Position numbers and translations under genes: made by a program. This document shows positions 39,633 through 47,394 of a stretch of 51,363 nucleotides of DNA, in pieces (position 1 is the stretch's first letter; each line of letters starts with the position of its first letter). Origin of the DNA: Candidatus Uhrbacteria bacterium (GTDB lineage Bacteria > Patescibacteriota > Patescibacteriia > UBA9934); NCBI GenBank assembly GCA_943358395.1, contig CALRGY010000004.1, positions 1 through 51,363 of the forward strand, read 5' to 3'. Under the pieces are notes generated by a model. That model was given only the letters and a program-made list of their open reading frames with translations, did no database searches and was not told where the DNA came from.

Positions 39633-40502
39633 ATGAAGATTTCCAAAGCAATTATTCCTGTTGCAGGAATGGGAACGCGGTTTTTGCCGGCAACGAAGGC
39701 ACAGCCAAAAGAGATGTTACCGGTGGTGGATAAGCCGGTGATTCAATATATCGTGGAAGAAGCAGTGGCAGCGGGCATTGAGGAGATTATTTTCGTGACG
39801 GCTATTGGGAAGCGAGCGCTTGAGGATCACTTTGATCGAAACTTTGAATTGGAGTATCGGCTTGAACAAAAGAAGATGTTTAAGGAATTGGAGGCGATTG
39901 AGACCATCGGCAAGCTGGCGAAGTTTGCATTCGTCCGCCAGCAGAAACCTTTGGGCGATGGTCACGCCATTCTTGCGGCTGCACCATTTGTGGGCGATGA
40001 TGAATCGGTGGCGATTTTTTTTGGCGATGACATCATTGACGGGGCGACGCCGGCGATTGGTCAGCTCATTGAGACGTACAACCGTCAGAACGGTCCCGTT
40101 ATTGCGCTGCAACAGGTACCGAAAACATCGGTATCGAGGTATGGCGTGATCGCTGGATCGGAGCTTGGTGATCGCGAGTGGAGCATTTCGAAGTTTGTCG
40201 AAAAGCCAAAGCCGGAAGAAGCGCCGTCAAATCTTGCGTTTGTTGGTCGAGCAATTCTTACGCCGGAGATTCTCAAGCTTCTTGCAACACAGGAGCCTGG
40301 AAAAGATGGCGAGATTCGTCTTGCTGATGCGCTTGGTACGCATCTTGCGAACGGCGGAAAACTCTACGGTAACGAGTTCATCGGCGACCGTTACGACTGT
40401 GGAAATAAGCTCCAATTCGTGATTGCGCAAATCCAGATGGGTATGAAACATCCGGAAGTGGAGGAAGGGCTGCGGGCATATTTGAAAACAGTGAAAGTGT
40501 AA
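39633..40502 (+). CDS. galU: UTP-glucose-1-phosphate uridylyltransferase
   Basis: This 289-residue enzyme makes UDP-glucose for cell-surface polysaccharides. It carries the nucleotidyltransferase motif PVAGMGTRFLPATKAQPKEMLPVVDKP, the GDGHAILAAAPF block and FGDDIIDG metal-binding aspartates, and ends ERYDCGNKLQF-like (DRYDCGNKLQFVIA). TATACT (39617-39622) lies 10 nt before the ATG at 39633. The sugar-binding lipoprotein follows after 8 nt. Confidence 0.93.
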   Translation: MKISKAIIPVAGMGTRFLPATKAQPKEMLPVVDKPVIQYIVEEAVAAGIEEIIFVTAIGKRALEDHFDRNFELEYRLEQKKMFKELEAIETIGKLAKFAFVRQQKPLGDGHAILAAAPFVGDDESVAIFFGDDIIDGATPAIGQLIETYNRQNGPVIALQQVPKTSVSRYGVIAGSELGDREWSISKFVEKPKPEEAPSNLAFVGRAILTPEILKLLATQEPGKDGEIRLADALGTHLANGGKLYGNEFIGDRYDCGNKLQFVIAQIQMGMKHPEVEEGLRAYLKTVKV

Positions 40503-40510
40503 TATTTTTT

Positions 40511-41917
40511 ATGCGAATCCATCGATTTCTTAGCAGCGCTCTTCTCTTTGTCACCTTGATGACCACGGGTGCTGGATGCTTGGGTGGCAGCGCGGCACCA
40601 ACGTCAACAAAAATAACGTTGAACGTGTGGGGCGTGTTTGATGATACTGATGCGTGGAAAACGCTTATTGAAACGTATCGCACCGTGCACCCAAATGTTA
40701 CTGTGCAATATACCAAGTTGCGATTTGAGGACTATCAAGACGAGCTTATTCGTGCAATTGCAGAAGGGAAGGGCCCGGACGTGATGGCGGTGCACAATAC
40801 ATGGCTTGGCGGGTTTACAAACCTTCTTGCGCCCATGCCAGACGCGGTGAATGTTACACGCCTGGAAACGCAAGGCACATTGCGCAAGGAGTCTGTATTG
40901 GTTTCAACATCGCAAGCCACGATGAGTATGAAGGCGCTCAAGCAGAACTTTGTTCCTGCGGTGATCGACGACGTGGTTATGCCGTACTTGGCGAATGAAA
41001 AGGCAGATCCCGTCGATAAAATCTATGCGTTGCCGATGGCGATGGATACGTTGGCGCTTTTTTACAATCAAGACCTGTTAAATGCAGCGGGCATTCCTCA
41101 GCCACCAGCCACATGGAAAGATTTTCAAGAAGCCGTAAAGTCGCTCACGAAAATCGATACCATGGGGAAGGTATTGCAATCAGGTGTTGGGCTTGGAACG
41201 TCGGAAAACGTTGAGCGCGCTTCCGATATTCTCTCGGTACTGATGATGCAGAATGGCGTGGAAATGGTAGACGAACGTGGACGAGTAACGCTGAACGACG
41301 TACCAGACGGCACGCCCCGCGGCCAGGAGCCTGGTGTGGACGCAGTGCGCTTCTATACCGACTTCGCGAACCCTACAAAAGAGGTATACACCTGGAATGC
41401 AACGATGCCATCGTCGTTAGATGCGTTTGTGAACGGCCAAGCGGGAATGTTCTTGGGGTATAGCTATCACTTGCCGATTATTCGTACGTTGGCACCAAAA
41501 TTGAATGTTGCGGTTGCGGCATTGCCACAAATCAGCACCGCAGATCAAACGCGCCAAGTGAATTACGGCAATTATTGGGCAGAAGGCGTTTCTAAAGACT
41601 CAAAATATCAAGACTACGCATGGGACTTTGTGCTGTTTGCCACGAACGAAGCAAACGTAGGCACGTATCTTGCGGATGCAAAGAAGCCAACGGCACTGCG
41701 CTCACTTATTGCCAGTCAGCTCAACGATGAAGATTTAGGCGTGTTTGCATCGCAGCTTTTAACGGCGCGCACTTGGTACCGTGGTACAGATGTGAATGCA
41801 CAGGAACATGCGATGAACACACTCATCGACGATTTTCTTGGCAATACGTATAGCGACGACCCGCAAAAGGCGTTAGACACCGCTGCGCGCGTTATCGCTC
41901 AAACCTATTTGAAATAG
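40511..41917 (+). CDS. Extracellular sugar-binding lipoprotein (ABC-type SBP, family 1)
   Basis: This 468-residue lipoprotein has a signal peptide with lipobox MTTGAGC, then a family-1 solute-binding fold (ITLNVWGVFDDTDAWKTLIETYRTVHPNV, PDVMAVHNTWLGGF, IYALPMAMDTLALFYNQDLL). Maltose- and glycan-binding proteins share this plan. No permease or ATPase gene is nearby, so it is an orphan, either served by a distant transporter or acting as a surface-binding protein. It is followed by the pilin-like gene array. Confidence 0.85.
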   Translation: MRIHRFLSSALLFVTLMTTGAGCLGGSAAPTSTKITLNVWGVFDDTDAWKTLIETYRTVHPNVTVQYTKLRFEDYQDELIRAIAEGKGPDVMAVHNTWLGGFTNLLAPMPDAVNVTRLETQGTLRKESVLVSTSQATMSMKALKQNFVPAVIDDVVMPYLANEKADPVDKIYALPMAMDTLALFYNQDLLNAAGIPQPPATWKDFQEAVKSLTKIDTMGKVLQSGVGLGTSENVERASDILSVLMMQNGVEMVDERGRVTLNDVPDGTPRGQEPGVDAVRFYTDFANPTKEVYTWNATMPSSLDAFVNGQAGMFLGYSYHLPIIRTLAPKLNVAVAALPQISTADQTRQVNYGNYWAEGVSKDSKYQDYAWDFVLFATNEANVGTYLADAKKPTALRSLIASQLNDEDLGVFASQLLTARTWYRGTDVNAQEHAMNTLIDDFLGNTYSDDPQKALDTAARVIAQTYLK

Positions 41918-41948
41918 GACATCATTCATCGTGCTATACTTTTCCTAT

Positions 41949-42464
41949 ATGTTCCGATCGCTTCGATTTGTGCTGTGCGGAGCTGCGCTGCTTGGCGTAT
42001 TCGGATTTGGTGCACCAATTCCCGTGGCGCACGCAGCGAATTCATATGGAGACATTACATCGCAAGGGATCATCTTTGCAGTAATTTGTACAAGCAAAGA
42101 CGCAGCATGTCCGTGTCGTGATACTGGCGACTGCACCCTAGATCACGCTCTGCAGGTCTTCGTAAATCTTTCCACATTCATTCTTGGCATCAGCGGCTCA
42201 GCAGTACTCTTCGTCTTTATTTACGGGGGTTTTAAGTGGATAATTGCTCGAGGTGATCATAAAAACATTCATTCTGGAACCCAGGCGATAACTGCTGGAG
42301 TCATCGGTCTCCTCATCATCTTTGGTGCATATGTTGCCATCAATTTCATCGTTTCTGGTTTAACCACGCCAACCGGAGAAGCGCCGAAGTCAGATGAGCT
42401 CGAAAAGACCGTGAATCAAGGGCTCACGGGCGGGAAGGGTGTGGAAGTGTTTGAAACCGAATAA
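41949..42464 (+). CDS. T4SS-pilin-like small membrane protein 1
   Basis: This 171-residue protein has a signal-peptide-like N-terminus (VLCGAALLGVFGFGAPIPVAHA), an extracytoplasmic stretch with a Cys pair cluster (CTSKDAACPCRDTGDC) and two membrane helices around a GGFKWIIARGDHKNIHSG loop. The core is shared with the five genes that follow. TATACT (41935-41940) ends 8 nt before the ATG, so it probably heads the array. A TrbC/VirB2-type function is inferred from fold only. Confidence 0.7.
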   Translation: MFRSLRFVLCGAALLGVFGFGAPIPVAHAANSYGDITSQGIIFAVICTSKDAACPCRDTGDCTLDHALQVFVNLSTFILGISGSAVLFVFIYGGFKWIIARGDHKNIHSGTQAITAGVIGLLIIFGAYVAINFIVSGLTTPTGEAPKSDELEKTVNQGLTGGKGVEVFETE

Positions 42465-42471
42465 TGCATTT

Positions 42472-42813
42472 ATGAAAAAACTGCTCTCTTTCCTGTTTGC
42501 CACCGTTCTTCTCACGATGCCGTCATTTGTCCATGCCGTTGCACTCGTGAACCCCCTTGGTAACGATGTTCTCGATGTCCGCCTGCTCTTTGCGCGGGTT
42601 ATCTCTGCTGCGCTGTCCATCGTGGGATCATTAGCGCTCCTCATGTTCGTGTACGGCGGTGTGCTGTGGATGACGTCGCGGGGGGAGACGAAGCAAGTGA
42701 CGAAGGGAAAAGATACTATTATGTGGGCAACGCTCGGTTTGGTGATTATCTTCGCATCGTACACGTTGGTCGCGGCCTTGATCCAAGGCATCACCACCGG
42801 TAGCGCGGCGTGA
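42472..42813 (+). CDS. T4SS-pilin-like small membrane protein 2
   Basis: This is a 113-residue protein with signal peptide (LLSFLFATVLLTMPSFVHA) and two hydrophobic helices separated by YGGVLWMTSRGETKQVTKGKD. The core matches the family GxxWMTxxGDxKKVxxAKD. It starts 7 nt after member 1. There is no cysteine cluster here. Confidence 0.75.
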   Translation: MKKLLSFLFATVLLTMPSFVHAVALVNPLGNDVLDVRLLFARVISAALSIVGSLALLMFVYGGVLWMTSRGETKQVTKGKDTIMWATLGLVIIFASYTLVAALIQGITTGSAA

Positions 42814-42844
42814 TATACTTTCCATAACCTTTATTTCTTTCTTT

Positions 42845-43246
42845 ATGATGAAGTCGATATTTCGTTTCGCGGTGAGCGTGGCACTGGGCTTGGCAATCTC
42901 ACTTCCATTCGTGGGGCTGAATATGGTGCGTGCCGCAAGTGGTCCGCTAGAGGCAAGCGATTTACTCAGCCAAGACTTTGGTGATTCCACCGGCCTTGGT
43001 CAAGGCGAGCTCACGGAAACTATCGGATCACTCATCCGCGTTGCTCTGGGATTCCTCGGAGTCGTTGCTGTGGTGATTATTCTCTTGGGTGGCTTTAAGT
43101 GGATGACGGCTGGTGGGAACGACGAGAAAGTTGGCGAAGCAAAGAAGCTCATTATTGCCGGCATTATCGGCTTAGCGATTATTCTCTCTGCATACGCCAT
43201 CGCATCGTTCGTCATTGGATCCATCGTTGGTGCAACCGCAGGATAA
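42845..43246 (+). CDS. T4SS-pilin-like small membrane protein 3
   Basis: This is a 133-residue protein with signal peptide (AVSVALGLAISLPFVGLNMVRA), a short acidic segment (EASDLLSQDFGDSTGLGQGEL), and two helices around LLGGFKWMTAGGNDEKVGEAKKL. A TATACT (42814-42819) overlapping the stop of member 2 could give it its own transcript with a ~20-nt leader. It is most similar to member 6. Confidence 0.78.
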   Translation: MMKSIFRFAVSVALGLAISLPFVGLNMVRAASGPLEASDLLSQDFGDSTGLGQGELTETIGSLIRVALGFLGVVAVVIILLGGFKWMTAGGNDEKVGEAKKLIIAGIIGLAIILSAYAIASFVIGSIVGATAG

Positions 43247-43264
43247 GTTCTCTCATTGCGCTCG

Positions 43265-43285
43265 CCCCGAAGCGTTGTTTCGGGG
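43265..43285 (+). promoter_or_regulatory. Hairpin between pilin-like genes 3 and 4
   Basis: CCCCGAA and TTCGGGG pair around GCGTTGT, ending 8 nt before the ATG at 43294. No T-run follows, so this is not a clear terminator; it may stabilise the message or affect ribosome access. Confidence 0.4.
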
Positions 43286-43293
43286 CCTGCACT

Positions 43294-43671
43294 ATGCGAA
43301 AACGCTTTGGAATATTTGGGGCCGCTATCGGATTATTGTCGCCATTCATGGCATATGCCGCAATCGGTGTAGAAAATACCGGACTTAGTGCAACGGGGAA
43401 TGCCGCTTTTAGTACTACAGGAGCTACAAGTCTTTCCACCTTCATTGGTTTTTATATTATTCAGCCAGTATTCGGTTTGATTGGCTTACTCTTTTTCTGC
43501 TTGTCACTCTACGCGGGTATTTTATGGATGACGGCGCGTGGCGATACCAAAAAGGTGGACAGCGCAAAGAACATTTTGGTATCGTCAACGATTGGCTTGG
43601 TGATTATTGTGGCATCGTATGTGCTAACCAATGCAGTGTTGGGCGCAATAACAACGGGGTCGATAACATAA
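43294..43671 (+). CDS. T4SS-pilin-like small membrane protein 4
   Basis: This is a 125-residue protein with signal peptide (IFGAAIGLLSPFMAYA), a short glycine/serine/threonine-rich stretch, and two helices around LYAGILWMTARGDTKKVDSAKN. The start at 43294 is chosen over the longer track ORF, which overlaps member 3. Core motif clearly matches the neighbours. Confidence 0.78.
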   Translation: MRKRFGIFGAAIGLLSPFMAYAAIGVENTGLSATGNAAFSTTGATSLSTFIGFYIIQPVFGLIGLLFFCLSLYAGILWMTARGDTKKVDSAKNILVSSTIGLVIIVASYVLTNAVLGAITTGSIT

Positions 43672-43678
43672 TTTGTTT

Positions 43679-43999
43679 ATGGCAAATCCCTTTATCGATT
43701 CTCTTGCGCTCCCGAACGCCGCCAGTAAAGCCTATGGCGGCACTGCACCGGTAGAAAATATCTTTACTCTTACGGGTTCAGTATTGAAGGGAGCATTTAG
43801 TGTGCTGGGGCTGCTGTTCCTTCTTTTGTTCTTGTACGCAGGGTATTTGTGGATGACGGCGATGGGTGACCCAAAGAAAGTGACGAAGGCAAAGGACATT
43901 TTGCAGCAGTCGTTTATTGGCTTGGTGATTATTCTCTCGTCATATGGATTGTCCTATTTTGTCCTTTCATTACTCGATAAGTCCGTGAACGGGACGTAG
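43679..43999 (+). CDS. T4SS-pilin-like small membrane protein 5
   Basis: This is a 106-residue protein with two helices around LYAGYLWMTAMGDPKKVTKAKD. Unlike its neighbours it has no obvious signal peptide (it begins MANPFIDSLALPNAASK), so its N-terminus may be cytosolic or cut differently. It starts 7 nt after member 4. Confidence 0.75.
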   Translation: MANPFIDSLALPNAASKAYGGTAPVENIFTLTGSVLKGAFSVLGLLFLLLFLYAGYLWMTAMGDPKKVTKAKDILQQSFIGLVIILSSYGLSYFVLSLLDKSVNGT

Positions 44000-44066
44000 G
44001 GAAGAATCATCCACAGTCATTGATCGATGATCGTGATACACTATTCACATAATTTTCTTACCTTGT

Positions 44067-44456
44067 ATGCAAAAGCTCAAGAACATCCTCATTGGTGCCG
44101 CGCTCGTTGTTTTGCCCCTTGGTGCTGCAATGCATGTTCCTTTCGCTCACGCAGACTCTGCGCTCAGTGCAAACTTGAGTGATGTGAATGCAAGCGGTGG
44201 ACTTGGCTCTGCAGATCTGACCGACACCATTGGTTCATTGATCGCTGCATTGCTGAGTGTACTTGGTGTTATTTTCTTGCTCTTGATCATCTGGGCAGGA
44301 TTCAAGTGGATGACAGCACAGGGCGATCCAAAGAAAGTTACTGCAGCTAGAGACATTCTTGTCACCGCCGTGGTTGGTCTCATCATTCTCCTTTCCGCCT
44401 ACGCTATCAGCACATTCGTTATCGAAAGCCTCACAAAGGCAACGGGAACGGCATAG
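44067..44456 (+). CDS. T4SS-pilin-like small membrane protein 6
   Basis: This is a 129-residue protein with signal peptide (ILIGAALVVLPLGAAMHVPFAHA), a serine-rich acidic segment (ANLSDVNASGGLGSADL) and two helices around WAGFKWMTAQGDPKKVTAARD. TACACT (44037-44042) may give it its own promoter. A terminator follows, closing the array. Confidence 0.78.
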   Translation: MQKLKNILIGAALVVLPLGAAMHVPFAHADSALSANLSDVNASGGLGSADLTDTIGSLIAALLSVLGVIFLLLIIWAGFKWMTAQGDPKKVTAARDILVTAVVGLIILLSAYAISTFVIESLTKATGTA

Positions 44457-44483
44457 TCCTTCGGAAAAGTCCTACACTTTACT

Positions 44484-44514
44484 GAAAAAGCGATCCGAAA
44501 TGGATCGCTTTTTC
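44484..44514 (+). terminator. Terminator closing the pilin-like array
   Basis: GAAAAAGCGATCC and GGATCGCTTTTTC pair around GAAAT; the 3' side provides the T-run. Confidence 0.85.
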
Positions 44515-44542
44515 GTTATCGATGAGATTCATCCGATTGAGT

Positions 44543-44609
44543 ACCCTCCCCCTGCAACTCGTCCCTCGAAGCTCGAAGAGCGAAGTGGGAAGGGGGAGTC
44601 GGAGGGGGT
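44543..44609. repeat. GC-rich palindromic repeat element, intergenic copy
   Basis: ACCCTCCCCCTGCAA opens the element and GGGGGAGTCGGAGGGGGT closes it, with a CTCGAAGCTCGAAGAG insert between. The two ends match the repeat found inside the O-antigen-ligase-like gene at 45231. It lies between the array terminator and the minus-strand gene. Confidence 0.6.
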
Positions 44610-44615
44610 CTGAGC

Positions 44616-45917
44616 CTACGGGAGATCCCTTTTTGTGATCATCACTCCCATCACACACATCACCGTCAGCAATGCTAAATCATTCTTGAAGAATGGCACG
44701 TCGACCAGCCCATGAATCATCATGGCAATGAGTGCTGCGCCAAAGGCAAGAGAAAGTGGATCGGTTCTTTTCTGCCAGAGTGTATGCGCTAGCATCGTTG
44801 CGGCGATGATAAGTCCCACGAGCCCCATTAAACCTATTTCACTCCACACATTCAAAAAAACATTGTGCGGATACTGGAAAATTTCGTAGAAGGTTGCGTT
44901 GTGGTACGGCGAAAGCGCTGCGGGATAGCCGTTTAAACCGGCACCGAGGAACGGATGATCAGCAAGCATGCGCAGCGTTTCACTCCACTGCGATCGACGC
45001 ACCAGCCCGGAGGAATCGTGAAGGGTAAGTTTTTGTGTGATCGATGGTGCAAGGGTGGTGACGAATGTGGCGGCGAGGATCGTGCCGGTGAGTATCCCGA
45101 TCTTGAGCGAAGTTCGCATCGGAGCGATCAATCCGATGATAACGAGCGCCGCAGGAATCGCCACAAGCGCTGCCTCTGTTTTTGCCGCAACAATTCCCCC
45201 GATCATCAGTATGATCATAATCAGATCGCGAACCCTCCCCCTGCAAAGGGGGAGTAAGGAGGGGGTTTTTGATATGAATCTCACCACTGCCATCACCACA
45301 ATCGGCGCCAGAAAAAGCCCCACAGCATTCGGATAATCGTACAAAGACGTTGCCCGATTTTCCAGTACCCATGCAGCTGGGATTCCGATATGAGTAATCA
45401 CTTGAGCGATTGCGAATGCGCCGATGATGGCCCCAGAGGCGGTGAGTGCGGTGATGATGCGATCAAAATCAGCGCGGTCGATGACGGTTGTTTTGATGAT
45501 GACCGCGAGGAGCAGAGGTTCGATGATATACGCTTTGAGAATCCCAAGTGCGGAAAGAGTATCAGGTACGATGATTGTTCCGATGATGGCTCCAATAACG
45601 ATAAGGACAATCGGGATTCGATACCAACCAATAGAACGCGAAACCTCCCCCAAACCCCCTCCCTCCTTCGCTGGATTACCAGCTTCGGAGGGCAAGCCTT
45701 CTTTTCCCTTGTCGGGAGTACACGATCGGATTACGCCGATTCCGATGGTGATCAGCACGAATCCCTCGAGGAGCGTGGTGGGCATGGGCCCGATGCTGAA
45801 TCGGATGAGGTATGTGGGAAGAAGTCCAAAAAGCAGAGCAATGCCAAGGCGTTGGTTGCGCCAAGATATGAGAGCGAAGGCAATGAGAATTATCGCAATG
45901 AGGAATAGGAAGATCAT
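44616..45917 (-). CDS. O-antigen-ligase-like membrane protein with in-frame repeat inserts
   Basis: This 433-residue protein has about ten hydrophobic helices and the O-antigen-ligase/Wzy-type signature LVRRSQWSETLRMLADHPFLGAGLNGY followed by YPHNVFLNVWSEIGLMG. Two stretches look foreign: CTPDKGKEGLPSEAGNPAK (residues ~67-85) and SKTPSLLPLCRGRVRDL (~215-231), which correspond to GC-rich palindromic repeats in the DNA. It overlaps the flippase start by 4 nt and should act with it in surface-polysaccharide export and polymerisation. Confidence 0.82.
   Translation of the reverse strand: MIFLFLIAIILIAFALISWRNQRLGIALLFGLLPTYLIRFSIGPMPTTLLEGFVLITIGIGVIRSCTPDKGKEGLPSEAGNPAKEGGGLGEVSRSIGWYRIPIVLIVIGAIIGTIIVPDTLSALGILKAYIIEPLLLAVIIKTTVIDRADFDRIITALTASGAIIGAFAIAQVITHIGIPAAWVLENRATSLYDYPNAVGLFLAPIVVMAVVRFISKTPSLLPLCRGRVRDLIMIILMIGGIVAAKTEAALVAIPAALVIIGLIAPMRTSLKIGILTGTILAATFVTTLAPSITQKLTLHDSSGLVRRSQWSETLRMLADHPFLGAGLNGYPAALSPYHNATFYEIFQYPHNVFLNVWSEIGLMGLVGLIIAATMLAHTLWQKRTDPLSLAFGAALIAMMIHGLVDVPFFKNDLALLTVMCVMGVMITKRDLP
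45231..45268. repeat. GC-rich palindromic repeat inside a gene
   Basis: AACCCTCCCCCTGCAAAGGGGGAG folds on itself, continued by TAAGGAGGGGGTT. The insert stays in frame and encodes TPSLLPLCRGR on the minus strand. Confidence 0.7.
45643..45700. repeat. Probable second GC-rich repeat inside the same gene
   Basis: AACCTCCCCCAAACCCCCTCC and a CTTCGCTGGATTACCAGCTTCGGAGG hairpin share the CCTCCCCC motif with the other copies but are less regular. It encodes a Gly/Glu-rich segment that does not fit a membrane protein. Confidence 0.5.
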
Positions 45918-47350
45918 AGCGTTATGCCAGTATCCGGTTTAAAGAGGCGGACGAATGACTTCGGCGATGGGCCGCCAAGAGCGGCAAGCGTGCCGGCGTA
46001 AAGCAGGGTGCCGATGAGGACGGTAACAATAATGTGAATGTCGCGTAATGCGTAAAGCCCAATGCTCATAACGATAGACGCAAGAAGCGCTTTACCAAAC
46101 ATACCAAGATGCGGTGTCCACCGGGTGGTGCGCATCACCACAATTGCGGCGATGATGCCGATGAGTGTTTCGGCGAAGAGTGACATTGCCGCTGCTGCCC
46201 ACATGCCGTATGTCGGAATAAAAAGCGCATAACCAATAATGGTAAGAACGGCAACAAAGGCATACGCAAGCGTCATTGCGCGCTGCTTTTCAATGGCGAT
46301 CACCGTGTAGGAGAAGAGGGAGCCAAGAAACACAACGGCGGCTGTAGGGCCTAAAAGCGCAAGAACATGGCCTGCTGGCGCAAGCGAAGATTTAATGAGT
46401 GTCATCACGCCAACGCCGCAAAGCACACTGCCAAACGCAAACGGAACGCCGAGCATCACGAGCACGTCAAAGCCGTCTTGCATCCGTTTAGCAAACAGTG
46501 GGCGATTGTGTGCTGCCCATGCGGCAACAAGAAGGGGGAGGAGGAGGCCCATGAGTGTTGTTGGTACCGTTGTCACCACGTCGATGACTTTGTATGCGCC
46601 GCCGTAATATCCAATTTCAAGATCGGAACGGCCAAACAACCACATAAACAGCACGTCGCCTTTTAAATATAAAAGATTAAAGAAGATAGAAATGCCGATG
46701 GGCCAGCTTTTGGTCACAATAGCGCGAGCAATCGCAAGGTCGAATCCGAATGACATCGGGATATGCTTGTGGACACTGCGGAGCATAAGGATAACGTGAA
46801 CAATGCCGCCAAGAACAAACGCAAAGCTCGCGGCACCAAGTCCCAAATGCCAGTGCCACACTGCAACCACACCAAGGAATGCCACAAGTCGATTCGCGGT
46901 TTCTGCAATGGTGGCACGAGCAAGAAGAAGACGCTTTTGAAACACGCTTACAAACACTTGGGCAATGGAGCTAAAAAAGAACGCGCCGGCAAAGCAGAGA
47001 ATGGCAAGGCGTTCGCTCGGCGTTGTAGGAAGGAAAAACGCAGAGAGTGGTGCAAGGCTTAAAAAGACGAATGCACTCGCGACGCGAAGGGAAAACATGG
47101 TGCCGAGAATCTTCTTTTCATCGGCCTTTGGCGCAGAAATCATCTGCGCTGTGGTGAGTGTAAGCCCAAAGTCGACCAAAATCGCAAATACAGATGCATA
47201 TGTTTGCGCCTTGGTGAGCGCTCCATATCCATCGTCGCCCAAGGAATGAAGAAGGAACCAGAATGTTGCTAATCCCAGCACGGTGCCGATCATCTTCCCA
47301 ATCACTTGAATAAGCGTGTTTTTTGCAATAGCTTGGCGTTCTGTGGGCAT
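45914..47350 (-). CDS. Polysaccharide flippase (MATE/Wzx-like)
   Basis: This 478-residue membrane protein has 12-14 hydrophobic helices and the flippase start RQAIAKNTLIQVIGKMIGTVLGLATFWFLLHSLGDDGYG, typical of oligosaccharide flippases. The start at 47350 is chosen because the first 53 residues of the track ORF overlap the divergent gene. On the minus strand TACACT lies 11 nt upstream. It overlaps the ligase-like gene by 4 nt (ATGA). Confidence 0.88.
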   Translation of the reverse strand: MPTERQAIAKNTLIQVIGKMIGTVLGLATFWFLLHSLGDDGYGALTKAQTYASVFAILVDFGLTLTTAQMISAPKADEKKILGTMFSLRVASAFVFLSLAPLSAFFLPTTPSERLAILCFAGAFFFSSIAQVFVSVFQKRLLLARATIAETANRLVAFLGVVAVWHWHLGLGAASFAFVLGGIVHVILMLRSVHKHIPMSFGFDLAIARAIVTKSWPIGISIFFNLLYLKGDVLFMWLFGRSDLEIGYYGGAYKVIDVVTTVPTTLMGLLLPLLVAAWAAHNRPLFAKRMQDGFDVLVMLGVPFAFGSVLCGVGVMTLIKSSLAPAGHVLALLGPTAAVVFLGSLFSYTVIAIEKQRAMTLAYAFVAVLTIIGYALFIPTYGMWAAAAMSLFAETLIGIIAAIVVMRTTRWTPHLGMFGKALLASIVMSIGLYALRDIHIIVTVLIGTLLYAGTLAALGGPSPKSFVRLFKPDTGITL

Positions 47351-47394
47351 AGATACTGCAAAGTGTATCAAATTTGCTATACTCGAAGAGTCAT
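47351..47394. promoter_or_regulatory. Divergent promoters of the flippase and SpoIID-like genes
   Basis: Only 44 bp separate the two start codons. TATACT (47378-47383) serves the plus gene (11-nt gap) and TACACT on the minus strand serves the flippase (11-nt gap). The two promoters must overlap in their -35 regions, so the genes may compete or be co-regulated. Confidence 0.6.

Noticed and set aside
40511-41917. Complete ABC sugar importer
   Set aside because: Only the binding protein is present; no permease or ATPase gene lies within the window.
44543-44609. GC-rich repeats read as a CRISPR array
   Set aside because: Only scattered single palindromic copies exist, with no regular spacers and no cas genes.
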